NCBI RefSeq assembly: GCF_001541095.1
Contig: NZ_LMXH01000001.1
Coordinates: 1,376,048-1,440,047 of the forward strand
Direction: 5' to 3'
DNA length: 64,000 nucleotides
Source: Paenibacillus sp. FJAT-26967
GTDB taxonomy: Bacteria > Bacillota > Bacilli > Paenibacillales > NBRC-103111
The stretch's first letter is position 1. Each line of letters opens with the position of its first letter. Both the position numbers and the translations under genes were made by a program. Under the pieces are notes generated by a model. It made no database searches and was not told the origin of the DNA. It saw only the letters and a program-made list of their open reading frames with translations. This document shows, in pieces, positions 35,648 to 44,519 of this stretch.

Positions 35648-36295
35648 ATGACGGCAATCAGGCAGGACGCATGGAGCGATGAAGATGATTTGATTCTAGC
35701 GGAAGTTACGCTGCGTCACATCCGGGAGGGCGGGACTCAGCTCGCCGCTTTTGAAGAAGTAGGTGAAAGAATCGGCCGTACAGCAGCAGCCTGCGGTTTT
35801 CGCTGGAACAGCTTTGTGCGCAAAAAATACGAGGCTGCGATACAAATCGCCAAAGCCCAAAGACAAAAAAGAGCTCAGCTTAAGAAACATGCGGCTGTAT
35901 CCGTTTTTAGCGGGGGAACAGCCACAGCGGTTCTGGAAGGAATGGACAGCAGATCCAGGGAAGTGAACGAAGAGGCCCTATCGATTGATGCGGTCATCCG
36001 TTTTCTGCGCCAATGGAAGCAGACTTATCAGGATCTTATGCGTCATATTAAGCAAGTTGAACGAGCTCTGCATGAAAAAGAAGAAGAACTGGCTAAATTC
36101 CGCCGTGAGAATGAACAGCTCAATAAGCAAGTCAATGAAGTTGAAACCGATTACCGTGTAGTCAATGACGATTATAAGGCGCTTATACAGATCATGGATC
36201 GGGCACGTAAAATGGCCTTCCTTGTGGAAGAAGAAGATGATAGTAAACCGCGTTTTAAAATGGATGCAAATGGCAATCTCGAAAGAATTGATTAA
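35648..36295 (+). CDS. rsfA: RsfA family transcriptional regulator
   Basis: 215 aa. The N-terminus ([18 protein letters not shown]...[16 protein letters not shown]) is a Myb/SANT-like helix-turn-helix as in RsfA, a forespore regulator of sigma-F genes. Residues ~115-195 are a long coiled coil ([20 protein letters not shown]). ATG 35648 has AGGAGG about 12 nt upstream. Its position ahead of panE mirrors ylbO-ylbQ in B. subtilis. Terminator follows. Confidence 0.88.
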   Translation: MTAIRQDAWSDEDDLILAEVTLRHIREGGTQLAAFEEVGERIGRTAAACGFRWNSFVRKKYEAAIQIAKAQRQKRAQLKKHAAVSVFSGGTATAVLEGMDSRSREVNEEALSIDAVIRFLRQWKQTYQDLMRHIKQVERALHEKEEELAKFRRENEQLNKQVNEVETDYRVVNDDYKALIQIMDRARKMAFLVEEEDDSKPRFKMDANGNLERID

Positions 36296-36307
36296 GCTGA
36301 AAGTTTA

Positions 36308-36344
36308 AGAGTCCCGTCCGGCTAGATGCGGCGGGATTTTTTAT
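36308..36344 (+). terminator. Intrinsic terminator after rsfA
   Basis: GTCCCGtCCG-gctagatg-CGGCGGGAT followed by T6. Confidence 0.85.
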
Positions 36345-36441
36345 GTTATTGTGTATTGTTAAAAGGTCTCCGGGCGTTTTATACTCTTAGAGGAAATTCG
36401 GATATTAAAAATCCGTTGATGAACTTACTAGTGCCTCATTT

Positions 36442-37437
36442 GTGACGTATAGAGAGATTGAAGAGGGGGCGGAAAATATAGAGACAAAGAAATATATCCG
36501 CGTAATAGGCGGGGGATCGTTAGGTCTTTTGTTCGCAGCTAAACTGGCTGCATCGGGCTGCCGGATCGACCTTGTTACACGGACTAGAGAACAGGCGCTT
36601 CTTCTCCGGGAGAATGGCATTGAAATTGAGGGAGAGTCGTCGGTCTATATTCATGTGGACAACGTCCGCAGCTTCCAAGACTTGGTCTGGGAGTCGCAGA
36701 CCTCGGGATCGAAGCCGGATGTGATCCTTCTCGCGGTTAAGCAGACGGTGATGCATGGGGAAATAGCCTCCTACATAGCCTCTGCGGTTAGAGAAACAAT
36801 GATTCTCTCGATCCAGAACGGAATCGGACACTGGGATGCGCTGGGCATCTCAGCAAATCGGGATCATCTGATTCAAGCTGTTACGACAGAAGGCGCCCGC
36901 AAGATTACTCCTATCTCCGCAGCCCATACGGGCCGGGGCTGGACACGGATCGGACTGGTGTATCCGGATGAGAGCGGCCCTTTGTCAGAAGGGGTTATGG
37001 ACGACATTCAAAAATGCTTCGAACAAGCAGGATTTCAGGCATCGTTGTCGAAAAATATAAATCACACGATTTGGGAAAAGCTGCTGATTAATGCGGTTAT
37101 TAATCCTCTGACTGCCCTTCTGGGTGTAAGCAATGGAGAACTCCCTGAATCTCCACAAGCCCTTTCATTGATGCGCAGCATTTTTGATGAAGGCGTGGAA
37201 GTGGCGAAATATCAGGGGATTTCCATTGAGGAATCGCACTGGGACGAAATCTTGCAGGTCTGCCGCAAGACGGCCGGCAATCATTCTTCGATGCTTCAGG
37301 ATCTTATGGCCGGCAGGCCTACGGAGATTGAATCGATTAATGGCGGTTTACTGCGGCTGGCGGAACGAGCAGGATTAGCTTTGCCCGTGAATGAGACTGT
37401 GTACCGGTTAATTAAAGCGGCGGAACTAAAAGGGTGA
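36442..37437 (+). CDS. panE: 2-dehydropantoate 2-reductase
   Basis: NADPH-dependent ketopantoate reductase for pantothenate/CoA synthesis. The NADP loop is VIGGGSLGLLFAAKL, followed by ILLAVKQ with a conserved lysine and the substrate segment HTIWEKLLINAVINPLTALLGV with the catalytic lysine. 331 aa from GTG 36442, but this leaves about 20 extra residues before the Rossmann strand and the GTG lacks a ribosome site. A purine-rich GAGGGGGCGG (36462-36471) sits just before an in-frame ATA (36478), suggesting that a non-standard start is possible. Corresponds to ylbQ by position. Confidence 0.88.
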   Translation: MTYREIEEGAENIETKKYIRVIGGGSLGLLFAAKLAASGCRIDLVTRTREQALLLRENGIEIEGESSVYIHVDNVRSFQDLVWESQTSGSKPDVILLAVKQTVMHGEIASYIASAVRETMILSIQNGIGHWDALGISANRDHLIQAVTTEGARKITPISAAHTGRGWTRIGLVYPDESGPLSEGVMDDIQKCFEQAGFQASLSKNINHTIWEKLLINAVINPLTALLGVSNGELPESPQALSLMRSIFDEGVEVAKYQGISIEESHWDEILQVCRKTAGNHSSMLQDLMAGRPTEIESINGGLLRLAERAGLALPVNETVYRLIKAAELKG

Positions 37438-37444
37438 TGAATGG

Positions 37445-37837
37445 TTGGATTTTCTGGCAGAAAGTCTTTCGAATTTGTATGCGGCTCTGGCAATGCTTCC
37501 TATACTTTCCTTTGTGCTCATTTGGATAATCGTCTATGCTTTTACCAAACACAAGAAAAAATCAGTCCGGATTACCATGGATATCACGACCTTCCTGCTG
37601 CTCGGTTCTGTCGCTTCGCTGTGGAACCAAATTTTCGTGAGTTCCTTCGGTTTGTGGTTTCTGCTTCTGTTGATCCTGATTGTCTTTGGGTTAATTGGCG
37701 GTTATCATACGGACAAAAAGGGGAAGGTGGAGCTGGGCAAGTCATTACGTATCGTTTGGCGTCTTAGTTTTATGGGACTTACGGTGCTTTATGTCATGTT
37801 TATGTTCATCTGGATGGGGACTGCTATACTAGCCTAG
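37445..37837 (+). CDS. DUF3397 family membrane protein
   Basis: 130 aa with four hydrophobic helices and a basic loop (KHKKKSVRIT), typical of DUF3397. Starts at TTG 37445, 7 nt after the panE stop, with AGGGTGAT as ribosome site; probably translated from the same message as panE. In Bacilli DUF3397 genes often lie just before bshC/mraZ, but here the opp operon is placed between. Terminator at 37837-37863. Confidence 0.82.
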   Translation: MDFLAESLSNLYAALAMLPILSFVLIWIIVYAFTKHKKKSVRITMDITTFLLLGSVASLWNQIFVSSFGLWFLLLLILIVFGLIGGYHTDKKGKVELGKSLRIVWRLSFMGLTVLYVMFMFIWMGTAILA

Positions 37838-37863
37838 CAGCCCCTTCCTCCTGGGGTTTTTTA
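37837..37863 (+). terminator. Intrinsic terminator after the DUF3397 gene
   Basis: AGCCCC-ttcctcct-GGGGTT followed by TTTT. Confidence 0.75.
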
Positions 37864-38361
37864 CAAGCATTCGAATGCAAGAGAGCCTTTTCTGTCTAAA
37901 ATCCTACTGCAAGCCTTTTAGAACCCCCGCTAACGGGATGAATTGACCTTAGTTCAATCAAGTGCTGTTTTAACGCTGTAACGTGCGCCAGACAAGGTGT
38001 TGAAGGTTTGTTGGACGGGCCGGATTACTCCTCTTATGTAGAAAATTACAAGTAGATTTTATTGACCTTTGGTTGTATAATAGGTAATTAGTAACAGTTT
38101 TGAATTTTACAACATTTTAACAAATTGCCGCTTGTAAGAGATTTTCTTTGTAAAGGGGCTAGACGTTCTGACATTCTATGTTATAAAATGTGACATAGGT
38201 TGCCGGACCGTACCATCCAAGATCGCTTCTAATCTTGGATTTTGTTGGCCTTCGGTATTACCCTCGTAAGCAGGGGAAGCGGTGTCGCCGGAAAATTCAA
38301 AATTTTCGGTCAAGCGCCTTGATCCATAAGAATCATCTATTAAAGGGAGGAAAATACCGAA
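37864..38361. other. Long AT-rich leader region of the opp operon
   Basis: About 500 nt without a gene. Near the 3' end a possible -10 (TATAAA around 38181) precedes two hairpins: ATCCAAGAT (38216-38224) with ATCTTGGAT (38232-38240) followed by TTTGTTGG, terminator-like; and CCGGAAAATT with AATTTTCGG around 38285-38306. This looks like a regulated leader. No T-box or known riboswitch motif was recognised. Confidence 0.5.
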
Positions 38362-40041
38362 ATGAAAACTACAAAAAAATGGGTGTCTACAGCAGTAGCG
38401 CTGACGCTTGTTGGCAGTTTGGCAGCAGGTTGCGGCAATGGCGAGGAAGCTCCGGCAGCATCGGGCGATAGCAAAGAGACAGCTAAGCCGGCCGCTAAAC
38501 AAGAATTGCGCGTGAACTTCAATGCAGAACCTCCGGTTCTTGACAGCTCCAAAGGAACTACGAATGCAGCGTTTACAATGCTGAATGCACTTAACGAAGG
38601 ATTGTACCGGATCGATAAAGACGGCAAGCCTCAGCCGGGTCTGGCGGCAGACAAGCCGCAAGTTTCTGAAGACGGTCTTACTTACACGATCAAACTTCGT
38701 GATGCGAAATGGGCGGATGGACAGCCTGTTAAAGCAAGTGATTTTGTGTATTCCTTCCAACGCACACTGGATCCAAGCACGAAAGCTATGTATGGTTTCA
38801 TGCCTGCATGGATCAAGGGCGGTAACGATGTAATTAAAGCTAAGCCGGAAGAACTGGAAGCGAAAAAGGCGGCACTCGGTGCTAAAGCGCTTGACGACAA
38901 GACGCTTGAAATCAAATTGGAGAAGCCAATTACATTCTTCGAGCAGCTGCTAGCTTTCCCGATCTTCTTCCCTCAGCGTGAAGATATGGTAACAAAGAAC
39001 GGCGAAAAATACGGCGGAGACGCAGACAAAATCGTGGGTGCAGGTCCTTTCGTTCTGAAAGAATGGAAGCATGACGCCAGCCTGACGTTCGAGAAAAACC
39101 CGAACTACTGGGATGCTGCCAACGTGAAGTTGGAGAAACTGGTTGTGAATATCGTAACAGACTCCAATACATCCCTGAACTTGTATGAAACAGAAGAAAC
39201 GGATTTGATCAACCTTTCCGGTCCGCAGTACATGGCGAAGAAAGATGCTGAGAAAGCAAACATTCAAATTAAGAATGAGTTGACTTCCGCTTACCTTATG
39301 TTTAACACCAAGAACAAAGCTCTTGCGAACGCTAACATTCGTAAGGCGCTGACACTTGCTGTCGATCGCCAGTCTTATGTAGATACGATTCTGCAGAACG
39401 GTACAGCTCCTGCTAAAGGACTCGTAGCAGACGGAACACAAGATGGCAACAAGAATGAATTCCGTAAGTCCGCGGGTGAGACTCTTCCTAAGGCAGATCC
39501 TGCTAAAGCGAAAGAATATCTTGCCGCTGGTCTGAAAGAACTGGGTATCGACAAGCTTCCTGAAATGAAGCTGACAGGCGATGAGCAGGGTACAGGCAAG
39601 AAAACGATCGAGTTCATCATGGGCGAGTGGGAGAAGAACCTCGGCTACAAACCAGTGGGCGAGCCAATTCCTCACAAACTGCGTGTAGAACGCCAGAACA
39701 AGGGTGATTACGATATCATCATGGCTCTATGGGGCGCTGATTATAACGACCCGATGACGTTCCTCGATATGTGGGTAACCGGCAGCGAATTCAACAACGT
39801 GTATTACAGCAATCCGGCTTATGACGAGAAGATTAAAGCAGCCGACAAAGAAGCCGATCCTGCAAAACGTGCTCAATTGCTCGTCGATGCAGAGAAGATT
39901 CTTATGACGGATATGCCGGTCGGTCCTCTTTACTCCCGTAAAGTTCCTTACCTCGTACGTAACACAGCAAGCGGACTTGTTCTGCCGAACTACGGTATGG
40001 AGTGGGAAGCTCGTTGGGTAGAAATGAAGGCGGCGAAATAA
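38362..40041 (+). CDS. oppA: Oligopeptide ABC transporter substrate-binding lipoprotein (OppA)
   Basis: 559 aa. Signal peptide with lipobox LAAGC (C24 lipidated), then an acidic linker and the SBP family 5 fold: LRVNFNAEPPVLDSSK, LNEGLYRID, YTIKLRDAKWADGQPV and VDRQSYVDTILQNG. Binds peptides outside the cell for OppBCDF. AAAGGGAGG lies about 11 nt before ATG 38362. A stem at 40076-40112 separates it from oppB, which could let oppA be made in excess over the membrane components. Confidence 0.95.
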   Translation: MKTTKKWVSTAVALTLVGSLAAGCGNGEEAPAASGDSKETAKPAAKQELRVNFNAEPPVLDSSKGTTNAAFTMLNALNEGLYRIDKDGKPQPGLAADKPQVSEDGLTYTIKLRDAKWADGQPVKASDFVYSFQRTLDPSTKAMYGFMPAWIKGGNDVIKAKPEELEAKKAALGAKALDDKTLEIKLEKPITFFEQLLAFPIFFPQREDMVTKNGEKYGGDADKIVGAGPFVLKEWKHDASLTFEKNPNYWDAANVKLEKLVVNIVTDSNTSLNLYETEETDLINLSGPQYMAKKDAEKANIQIKNELTSAYLMFNTKNKALANANIRKALTLAVDRQSYVDTILQNGTAPAKGLVADGTQDGNKNEFRKSAGETLPKADPAKAKEYLAAGLKELGIDKLPEMKLTGDEQGTGKKTIEFIMGEWEKNLGYKPVGEPIPHKLRVERQNKGDYDIIMALWGADYNDPMTFLDMWVTGSEFNNVYYSNPAYDEKIKAADKEADPAKRAQLLVDAEKILMTDMPVGPLYSRKVPYLVRNTASGLVLPNYGMEWEARWVEMKAAK

Positions 40042-40073
40042 GCTACTTTTCATTCAGCTTTATAGCACCTTAA

Positions 40074-40114
40074 GTCAGAAGGGGACGCACCTCGCGGGAC
40101 GTCCCCTTCCGGCT
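40074..40114 (+). terminator. Intercistronic stem between oppA and oppB
   Basis: AAGGGGACG and CGTCCCCTT form a 9-bp stem with a 12-nt loop; no clean T run follows, so partial termination or 3'-end stabilisation is more likely than full termination. Confidence 0.6.
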
Positions 40115-40141
40115 TCATTTTATCCCAAAGGAGGATCTTAT

Positions 40142-41074
40142 GTGTTCAGATATATCCTGCAACGTCTGTTATATGCACTCATTACACTCTGGCTTATCGT
40201 CACGCTCACCTTCGTTCTAATGAAATTGCTCCCAGGCGATCCGTTTGGTGAAGCAGTTCTGAAGATGACCAAAGAGAATTATCAAATTCTTCTTGCCCAG
40301 TACGGCTTGGATAAGCCCTATTGGCAGCAATATTTAATCTATGTCAAGAACATTCTGCAAGGTGATTTGGGGGTTTCATTCCAATTCCCCGCCAGAGATG
40401 TAGCGGACATGATTAAAGGGGGCTTCCCGGCCTCTCTTGAACTTGGATTATATTCGATTTCGATAGCTGTTGTGTTCGGATTGCTGCTCGGGATTGTCGC
40501 TTCACTTAATCACAATAAATGGCAGGACCGTACGGCCATGTTTATCGCGGTGCTTGGGATTGCGGTTCCTTCGTTTGTCCTGGGTCCGATTATTGCTTAT
40601 TACATCGGGAATAAGTGGCACTTGCTGCCGCCGGCTCTCTGGAAAGGCCCGTCTTATAAGATTCTGCCAACTCTTGCGCTTACGTTCGGAACCATGGCGA
40701 ATGTAGCCAGAATGATGCGAACCTCTATGCTAGATGTTCTTAATCAGGATTACATCAAGACGGCTAAAGCTAAAGGCTTGTCAGGCCGAACAGTTGTATG
40801 GCGTCATACGATCCGAAATGCGATTATGCCCGTTGTAACCATTATCGGTCCGGTTTTTGCCGGCCTCATAACCGGTACGGTTGTTGTGGAACAAGTTTTC
40901 TCGGTTCCAGGCTTAGGTAAGCAATTGGTTAACGCTATTTATTCGAATGACTATACGGTTATTTCAGGATTGACAGTTTTTTATTCTGCTATTCTAATTT
41001 TTGTAATTCTAATTACCGACATCCTCTATGGGTATATTGACCCTAGAATTCGTCTGGGGAAAGGCGGGAAATAA
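40142..41074 (+). CDS. oppB: Oligopeptide ABC transporter permease OppB
   Basis: 310 aa, six membrane helices, starts MFRYILQRLLYALITLWLIV as family members do. The EAA-type coupling loop is DYIKTAKAKGLSGRTVVWRHTIRNA. GTG 40142 is preceded by AAAGGAGGATC. Forms the transmembrane channel with OppC. Confidence 0.95.
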   Translation: MFRYILQRLLYALITLWLIVTLTFVLMKLLPGDPFGEAVLKMTKENYQILLAQYGLDKPYWQQYLIYVKNILQGDLGVSFQFPARDVADMIKGGFPASLELGLYSISIAVVFGLLLGIVASLNHNKWQDRTAMFIAVLGIAVPSFVLGPIIAYYIGNKWHLLPPALWKGPSYKILPTLALTFGTMANVARMMRTSMLDVLNQDYIKTAKAKGLSGRTVVWRHTIRNAIMPVVTIIGPVFAGLITGTVVVEQVFSVPGLGKQLVNAIYSNDYTVISGLTVFYSAILIFVILITDILYGYIDPRIRLGKGGK

Positions 41075-41076
41075 GC

Positions 41077-42012
41077 ATGCAAAAACAAGGACAACCCCAA
41101 GTTATCGCACCAGGCAAGTTTGTTCCTCTTCCAAAAGATGAGCAGCTGCAGGAACAAATCGTCCGCCCGTCGCAGACGTATTGGAAGGATGCTTGGCGAC
41201 GACTTAAGAAAAATCGACTGGCTATGGCCGGCTTGTTTATACTTATCATTCTAACGATTATGTCTATCATTGCTCCTCTGCTGTCAAGCCACACCTACAG
41301 CGCGACAAATCCACCGATGGCAAACCAGAAGCCGAGTGCGGAATTCTGGTTCGGAACAGATGATCTGGGACGTGATTTGTGGACCCGTGTCTGGTGGGGA
41401 ACCCGCGTATCGTTATTCATCGGGATTATCGCTGCAATCATTGACTTGATTGTAGGCGTTATCTATGGCGGTATCTCCGGATACTATGGCGGAAAAGTAG
41501 ATTCGATCATGCAGCGTTTTATTGAAGTGATCTATTCAATCCCGTTCCTCTTGATCGCGATCTTGCTGATGATGGTACTGAAGCCGGGTATAACCTCTAT
41601 TATTATTGCTTATGCGATTACAGGCTGGGTGCCGATGGCAAGGCTTGTCCGCGGACAGGTGCTTCAATTGAAAGAGCAGGAATATGTACTTGCCTCCCGT
41701 ACACTCGGTGCAAATACTTCCCGTATCATCCTGCGTCACCTTGTTCCGAACGCTTTGGGTATTATTGTGGTTCAAATCACGTTCGTTGTCCCTTCTGCTA
41801 TTTTTGCAGAAGCATTCCTGGGCTTTGTCGGTGTCGGTTTGAGACCGCCGCTTGCCTCTCTTGGATCACTTATGTCGGACGGGGCGAACAACATGCGCTA
41901 TTTCCCGTATCGCTTGTTATTTCCAACCTTCGTCTTTAGTTTGATTCTGCTCAGCTTCAACCTGCTCGGTGACGGCCTGCGCGATGCACTTGATCCGAAA
42001 ATGCGTAAGTAG
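41077..42012 (+). CDS. oppC: Oligopeptide ABC transporter permease OppC
   Basis: 311 aa. A soluble N-terminal tail of about 45 residues is followed by six helices; DLGRDLWTRVWWGTRVSLFIG and the EAA loop EYVLASRTLGANTSRIILRH are diagnostic. Two nt after the oppB stop, so translationally coupled. Confidence 0.95.
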   Translation: MQKQGQPQVIAPGKFVPLPKDEQLQEQIVRPSQTYWKDAWRRLKKNRLAMAGLFILIILTIMSIIAPLLSSHTYSATNPPMANQKPSAEFWFGTDDLGRDLWTRVWWGTRVSLFIGIIAAIIDLIVGVIYGGISGYYGGKVDSIMQRFIEVIYSIPFLLIAILLMMVLKPGITSIIIAYAITGWVPMARLVRGQVLQLKEQEYVLASRTLGANTSRIILRHLVPNALGIIVVQITFVVPSAIFAEAFLGFVGVGLRPPLASLGSLMSDGANNMRYFPYRLLFPTFVFSLILLSFNLLGDGLRDALDPKMRK

Positions 42013-42026
42013 AAGGAGGGAGTACC

Positions 42027-43073
42027 TTGAGTAAGCACAAAGAAAATATTCTTGAAGTTAATGATTTGAAGGTCTCCTTTAATACGTATGCGGGTGAAGT
42101 TCAGGCGGTACGCGGCGTCTCCTTCGATGTGAGAAAGGGCGAAGTGCTCGCCATCGTAGGAGAGTCGGGCTGCGGCAAGTCCGTAACTTCCCAAACGCTT
42201 ATGCGTCTGATTCCTTCACCTCCCGGCGTTATTAAAGGCGGATCTATAAAGTTTAAAAGCAATAAAGGCGAGGTAGATATCGCCAAGCTTAGCAATACTC
42301 AAATGGAATCGATCCGCGGCTCGGAAATGGGTATGATTTTCCAGGATCCGATGACTTCTTTGAATCCGACTATGACAGTCGGCCGCCAGATTTCAGAAAG
42401 CTTGATCAAGCATCAGGGCATGAACAAAGAAACCGCCCAGCAGCGTGCCATGGAACTGCTTCGTCTTGTCGGTCTATCCAATGTGGAAGGTCGCGTCAAA
42501 CAGTACCCGCATGAATTCTCAGGCGGTATGCGGCAGCGTGTTATGATTGCCATTGCACTTGCTTGTACGCCGAAGCTTCTGATTGCGGATGAACCGACAA
42601 CGGCTTTGGATGTGACCGTTCAAGCTCAAATTATTGAACTTATGAAGCAGCTGTCCGAGAAAACAGGGTCATCCGTCATACTGATTACCCATGACCTGGG
42701 TGTAGTTGCCGAAATGGCAGACCGCGTTGTCGTTATGTATGCGGGTAAAATTGTCGAGAGAGGCACCGTCGACGAGATCTTCTATGATCCGAGACATCCA
42801 TACACATGGGGGCTGCTCAAATCCGTTCCTCGTCTGGATACGAGAGCGGACGAAGAGCTTGTCCCGATTCCGGGAACACCGCCCGATTTGTTCGCACCGC
42901 CTAAAGGCTGCGCCTTCGCAGCTCGCTGTCCTTATGCCATGCAAGTATGTGTCGAGCAAGATCCGGAACATACTCCTCTGTCATCGGAACACAGCGCAGC
43001 TTGCTGGCTGCTCCATCCGGATGCGCCCAAAGTTGAGCGGCCCGTCGAAGTAGGAGGGAAGCAGCATGTCTGA
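42027..43073 (+). CDS. oppD: Oligopeptide ABC transporter ATP-binding protein OppD
   Basis: 348 aa. Walker A GESGCGKS at residues 45-52, signature EFSGGMRQRVMIA, Walker B LLIADEPTTALDV, and a C-terminal oligopeptide-transporter domain with the cysteine cluster GCAFAARCPYAMQVC that in relatives binds a 4Fe-4S cluster. TTG 42027 follows AGAAGGAGGG. It overlaps oppF by 8 nt. Confidence 0.96.
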   Translation: MSKHKENILEVNDLKVSFNTYAGEVQAVRGVSFDVRKGEVLAIVGESGCGKSVTSQTLMRLIPSPPGVIKGGSIKFKSNKGEVDIAKLSNTQMESIRGSEMGMIFQDPMTSLNPTMTVGRQISESLIKHQGMNKETAQQRAMELLRLVGLSNVEGRVKQYPHEFSGGMRQRVMIAIALACTPKLLIADEPTTALDVTVQAQIIELMKQLSEKTGSSVILITHDLGVVAEMADRVVVMYAGKIVERGTVDEIFYDPRHPYTWGLLKSVPRLDTRADEELVPIPGTPPDLFAPPKGCAFAARCPYAMQVCVEQDPEHTPLSSEHSAACWLLHPDAPKVERPVEVGGKQHV

Positions 43074-44022
43074 ACAACCGATTCTTTCTATTCGCAATAT
43101 GAAGAAGCACTTCGATCTGGGTCCAGGCAAGATTCTTAAAGCGGTAGATAATTTCTCCATTGATATATTTCGCGGTGAGACTTTCGGACTGGTAGGGGAA
43201 TCCGGCTGCGGTAAATCCACAGCCGGCCGTACTATTATCCGTTTATATGAAGCGACCGATGGTGAAGTCATTTTTAACGGGGAGAATGTCCACAAGCTTA
43301 GCGGCCGTAAAATGCATGAATTTCACCGCAATATGCAGATGGTGTTCCAAGATCCTTACGCATCGCTGAATCCGCGTATGACCGTCGGGAACATCATTGC
43401 CGAAGGCATTGACATTCATGGTCTTTCTACCGGTAAGAAGCGGAAAGAGCGCGTCATGGAACTGCTGGATGCGGTGGGCCTGAACGCCGAGCACGCAAGC
43501 CGTTTTCCGCACGAGTTCTCAGGCGGACAGCGTCAGCGGATCGGGATTGCCCGGGCACTGGCGATCGAGCCGCAATTTATTATTGCCGATGAGCCGATCT
43601 CGGCGCTGGACGTATCCGTCCAAGCCCAAGTCGTGAATCTGTTTAAGAAATTGCAGAAAGACCACGGTCTTACGTATTTGTTTATTGCGCATGACCTTGC
43701 GATGGTGAAGCATATCTCGGACCGGATTGGCGTTATGTACCTGGGTAATCTGGTTGAGGTAACGACATCCGTCGATTTGTATGCAAAACCGCTGCATCCT
43801 TACACGCAGTCTCTGCTGTCCGCAATCCCGATTCCGGATCCTGAAATTGAGCGTAAGCGGGAACGCATTATCCTTAAAGGCGAGGTGCCGAGCCCGCTAA
43901 ACCCGCCGAGCGGCTGTCCATTCCGGACGCGCTGCCCGAAGGCGATGGATGTGTGTGCAGGTTCTATGCCTCCGATGAAAGAAGTAGAGCCGGGACACTT
44001 TGTTTCCTGCCATTTATACTAA
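43066..44022 (+). CDS. oppF: Oligopeptide ABC transporter ATP-binding protein OppF
   Basis: 318 aa. Walker A GESGCGKS at 44-51, signature EFSGGQRQRIGIA, Walker B FIIADEPISALDV; the C-terminal SGCPFRTRCPKAMDVC matches the same cysteine cluster as OppD. Last gene of the operon, followed by a strong terminator. Confidence 0.96.
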   Translation: MSEQPILSIRNMKKHFDLGPGKILKAVDNFSIDIFRGETFGLVGESGCGKSTAGRTIIRLYEATDGEVIFNGENVHKLSGRKMHEFHRNMQMVFQDPYASLNPRMTVGNIIAEGIDIHGLSTGKKRKERVMELLDAVGLNAEHASRFPHEFSGGQRQRIGIARALAIEPQFIIADEPISALDVSVQAQVVNLFKKLQKDHGLTYLFIAHDLAMVKHISDRIGVMYLGNLVEVTTSVDLYAKPLHPYTQSLLSAIPIPDPEIERKRERIILKGEVPSPLNPPSGCPFRTRCPKAMDVCAGSMPPMKEVEPGHFVSCHLY

Positions 44023-44034
44023 ATGTTCTTAGTA

Positions 44035-44094
44035 CGCCGTCTGTACCAGAGCTTTCCGAGTAATCGGTCAGTCTGGACAGACGGTTTTTTTTCG
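44035..44094 (+). terminator. Intrinsic terminator after the opp operon
   Basis: CCGTCTGTaCCAGA (44037-44050) pairs with TCTGGACAGACGG (44072-44084), then T8. Confidence 0.88.
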
Positions 44095-44439
44095 TACGGA
44101 AGAATTAATAATGTACTGCGGATAGGGGGATACAAAAAATAAAAACGATTATGGCAGATGAATTTATTTTAACCTCAATATGAAGAAAGTCCCGAATGAA
44201 CATAGAAGTTCACAGGGGGATTATTGAATCATTGGAGTAGAGCAATTAGCGATAAATCAGACTGGACGCCATGTATGTCATTTCATATTATAGAGGATAA
44301 TGGAAACAAAATAACATGTACTTAATGGTAAATAAATTCAGTTCATGGACGTTAATTATTATTTAGATCCGGACGACCCGGATAAATGTGTATTTAAAAA
44401 GTACAGTTAGTGTGATATGTTTTAATAGTAGCTTACATT
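44095..44439. other. AT-rich intergenic stretch with possible gene remnants
   Basis: About 345 nt, clearly richer in A and T than the flanks. It holds short coding-like scraps broken by stops, for example ATG 44345 to TAG, encoding MDVNYYLDPDDPDKCVFKKY plus one residue, with no ribosome site. No intact gene. Confidence 0.45.
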
Positions 44440-44468
44440 TTGACGATAGTCGTATTGGCGTGTACAAT
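44440..44468 (+). promoter_or_regulatory. Sigma-A promoter for bshC
   Basis: TTGACG (44440-44445), 17-nt spacer, TACAAT (44463-44468), about 50 nt before the bshC start. Confidence 0.75.
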
Positions 44469-44519
44469 CAGGAAAGAGAATTTAACAGACAGGGTTAACG
44501 GGGGAGGCGGCTGCTAGAG

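Noticed and set aside
38285-38306. CodY-like box before oppA
   Set aside because: The half sites are in the order GAAAATT...AATTTTC, the reverse of the CodY consensus, so it is better read as a hairpin.
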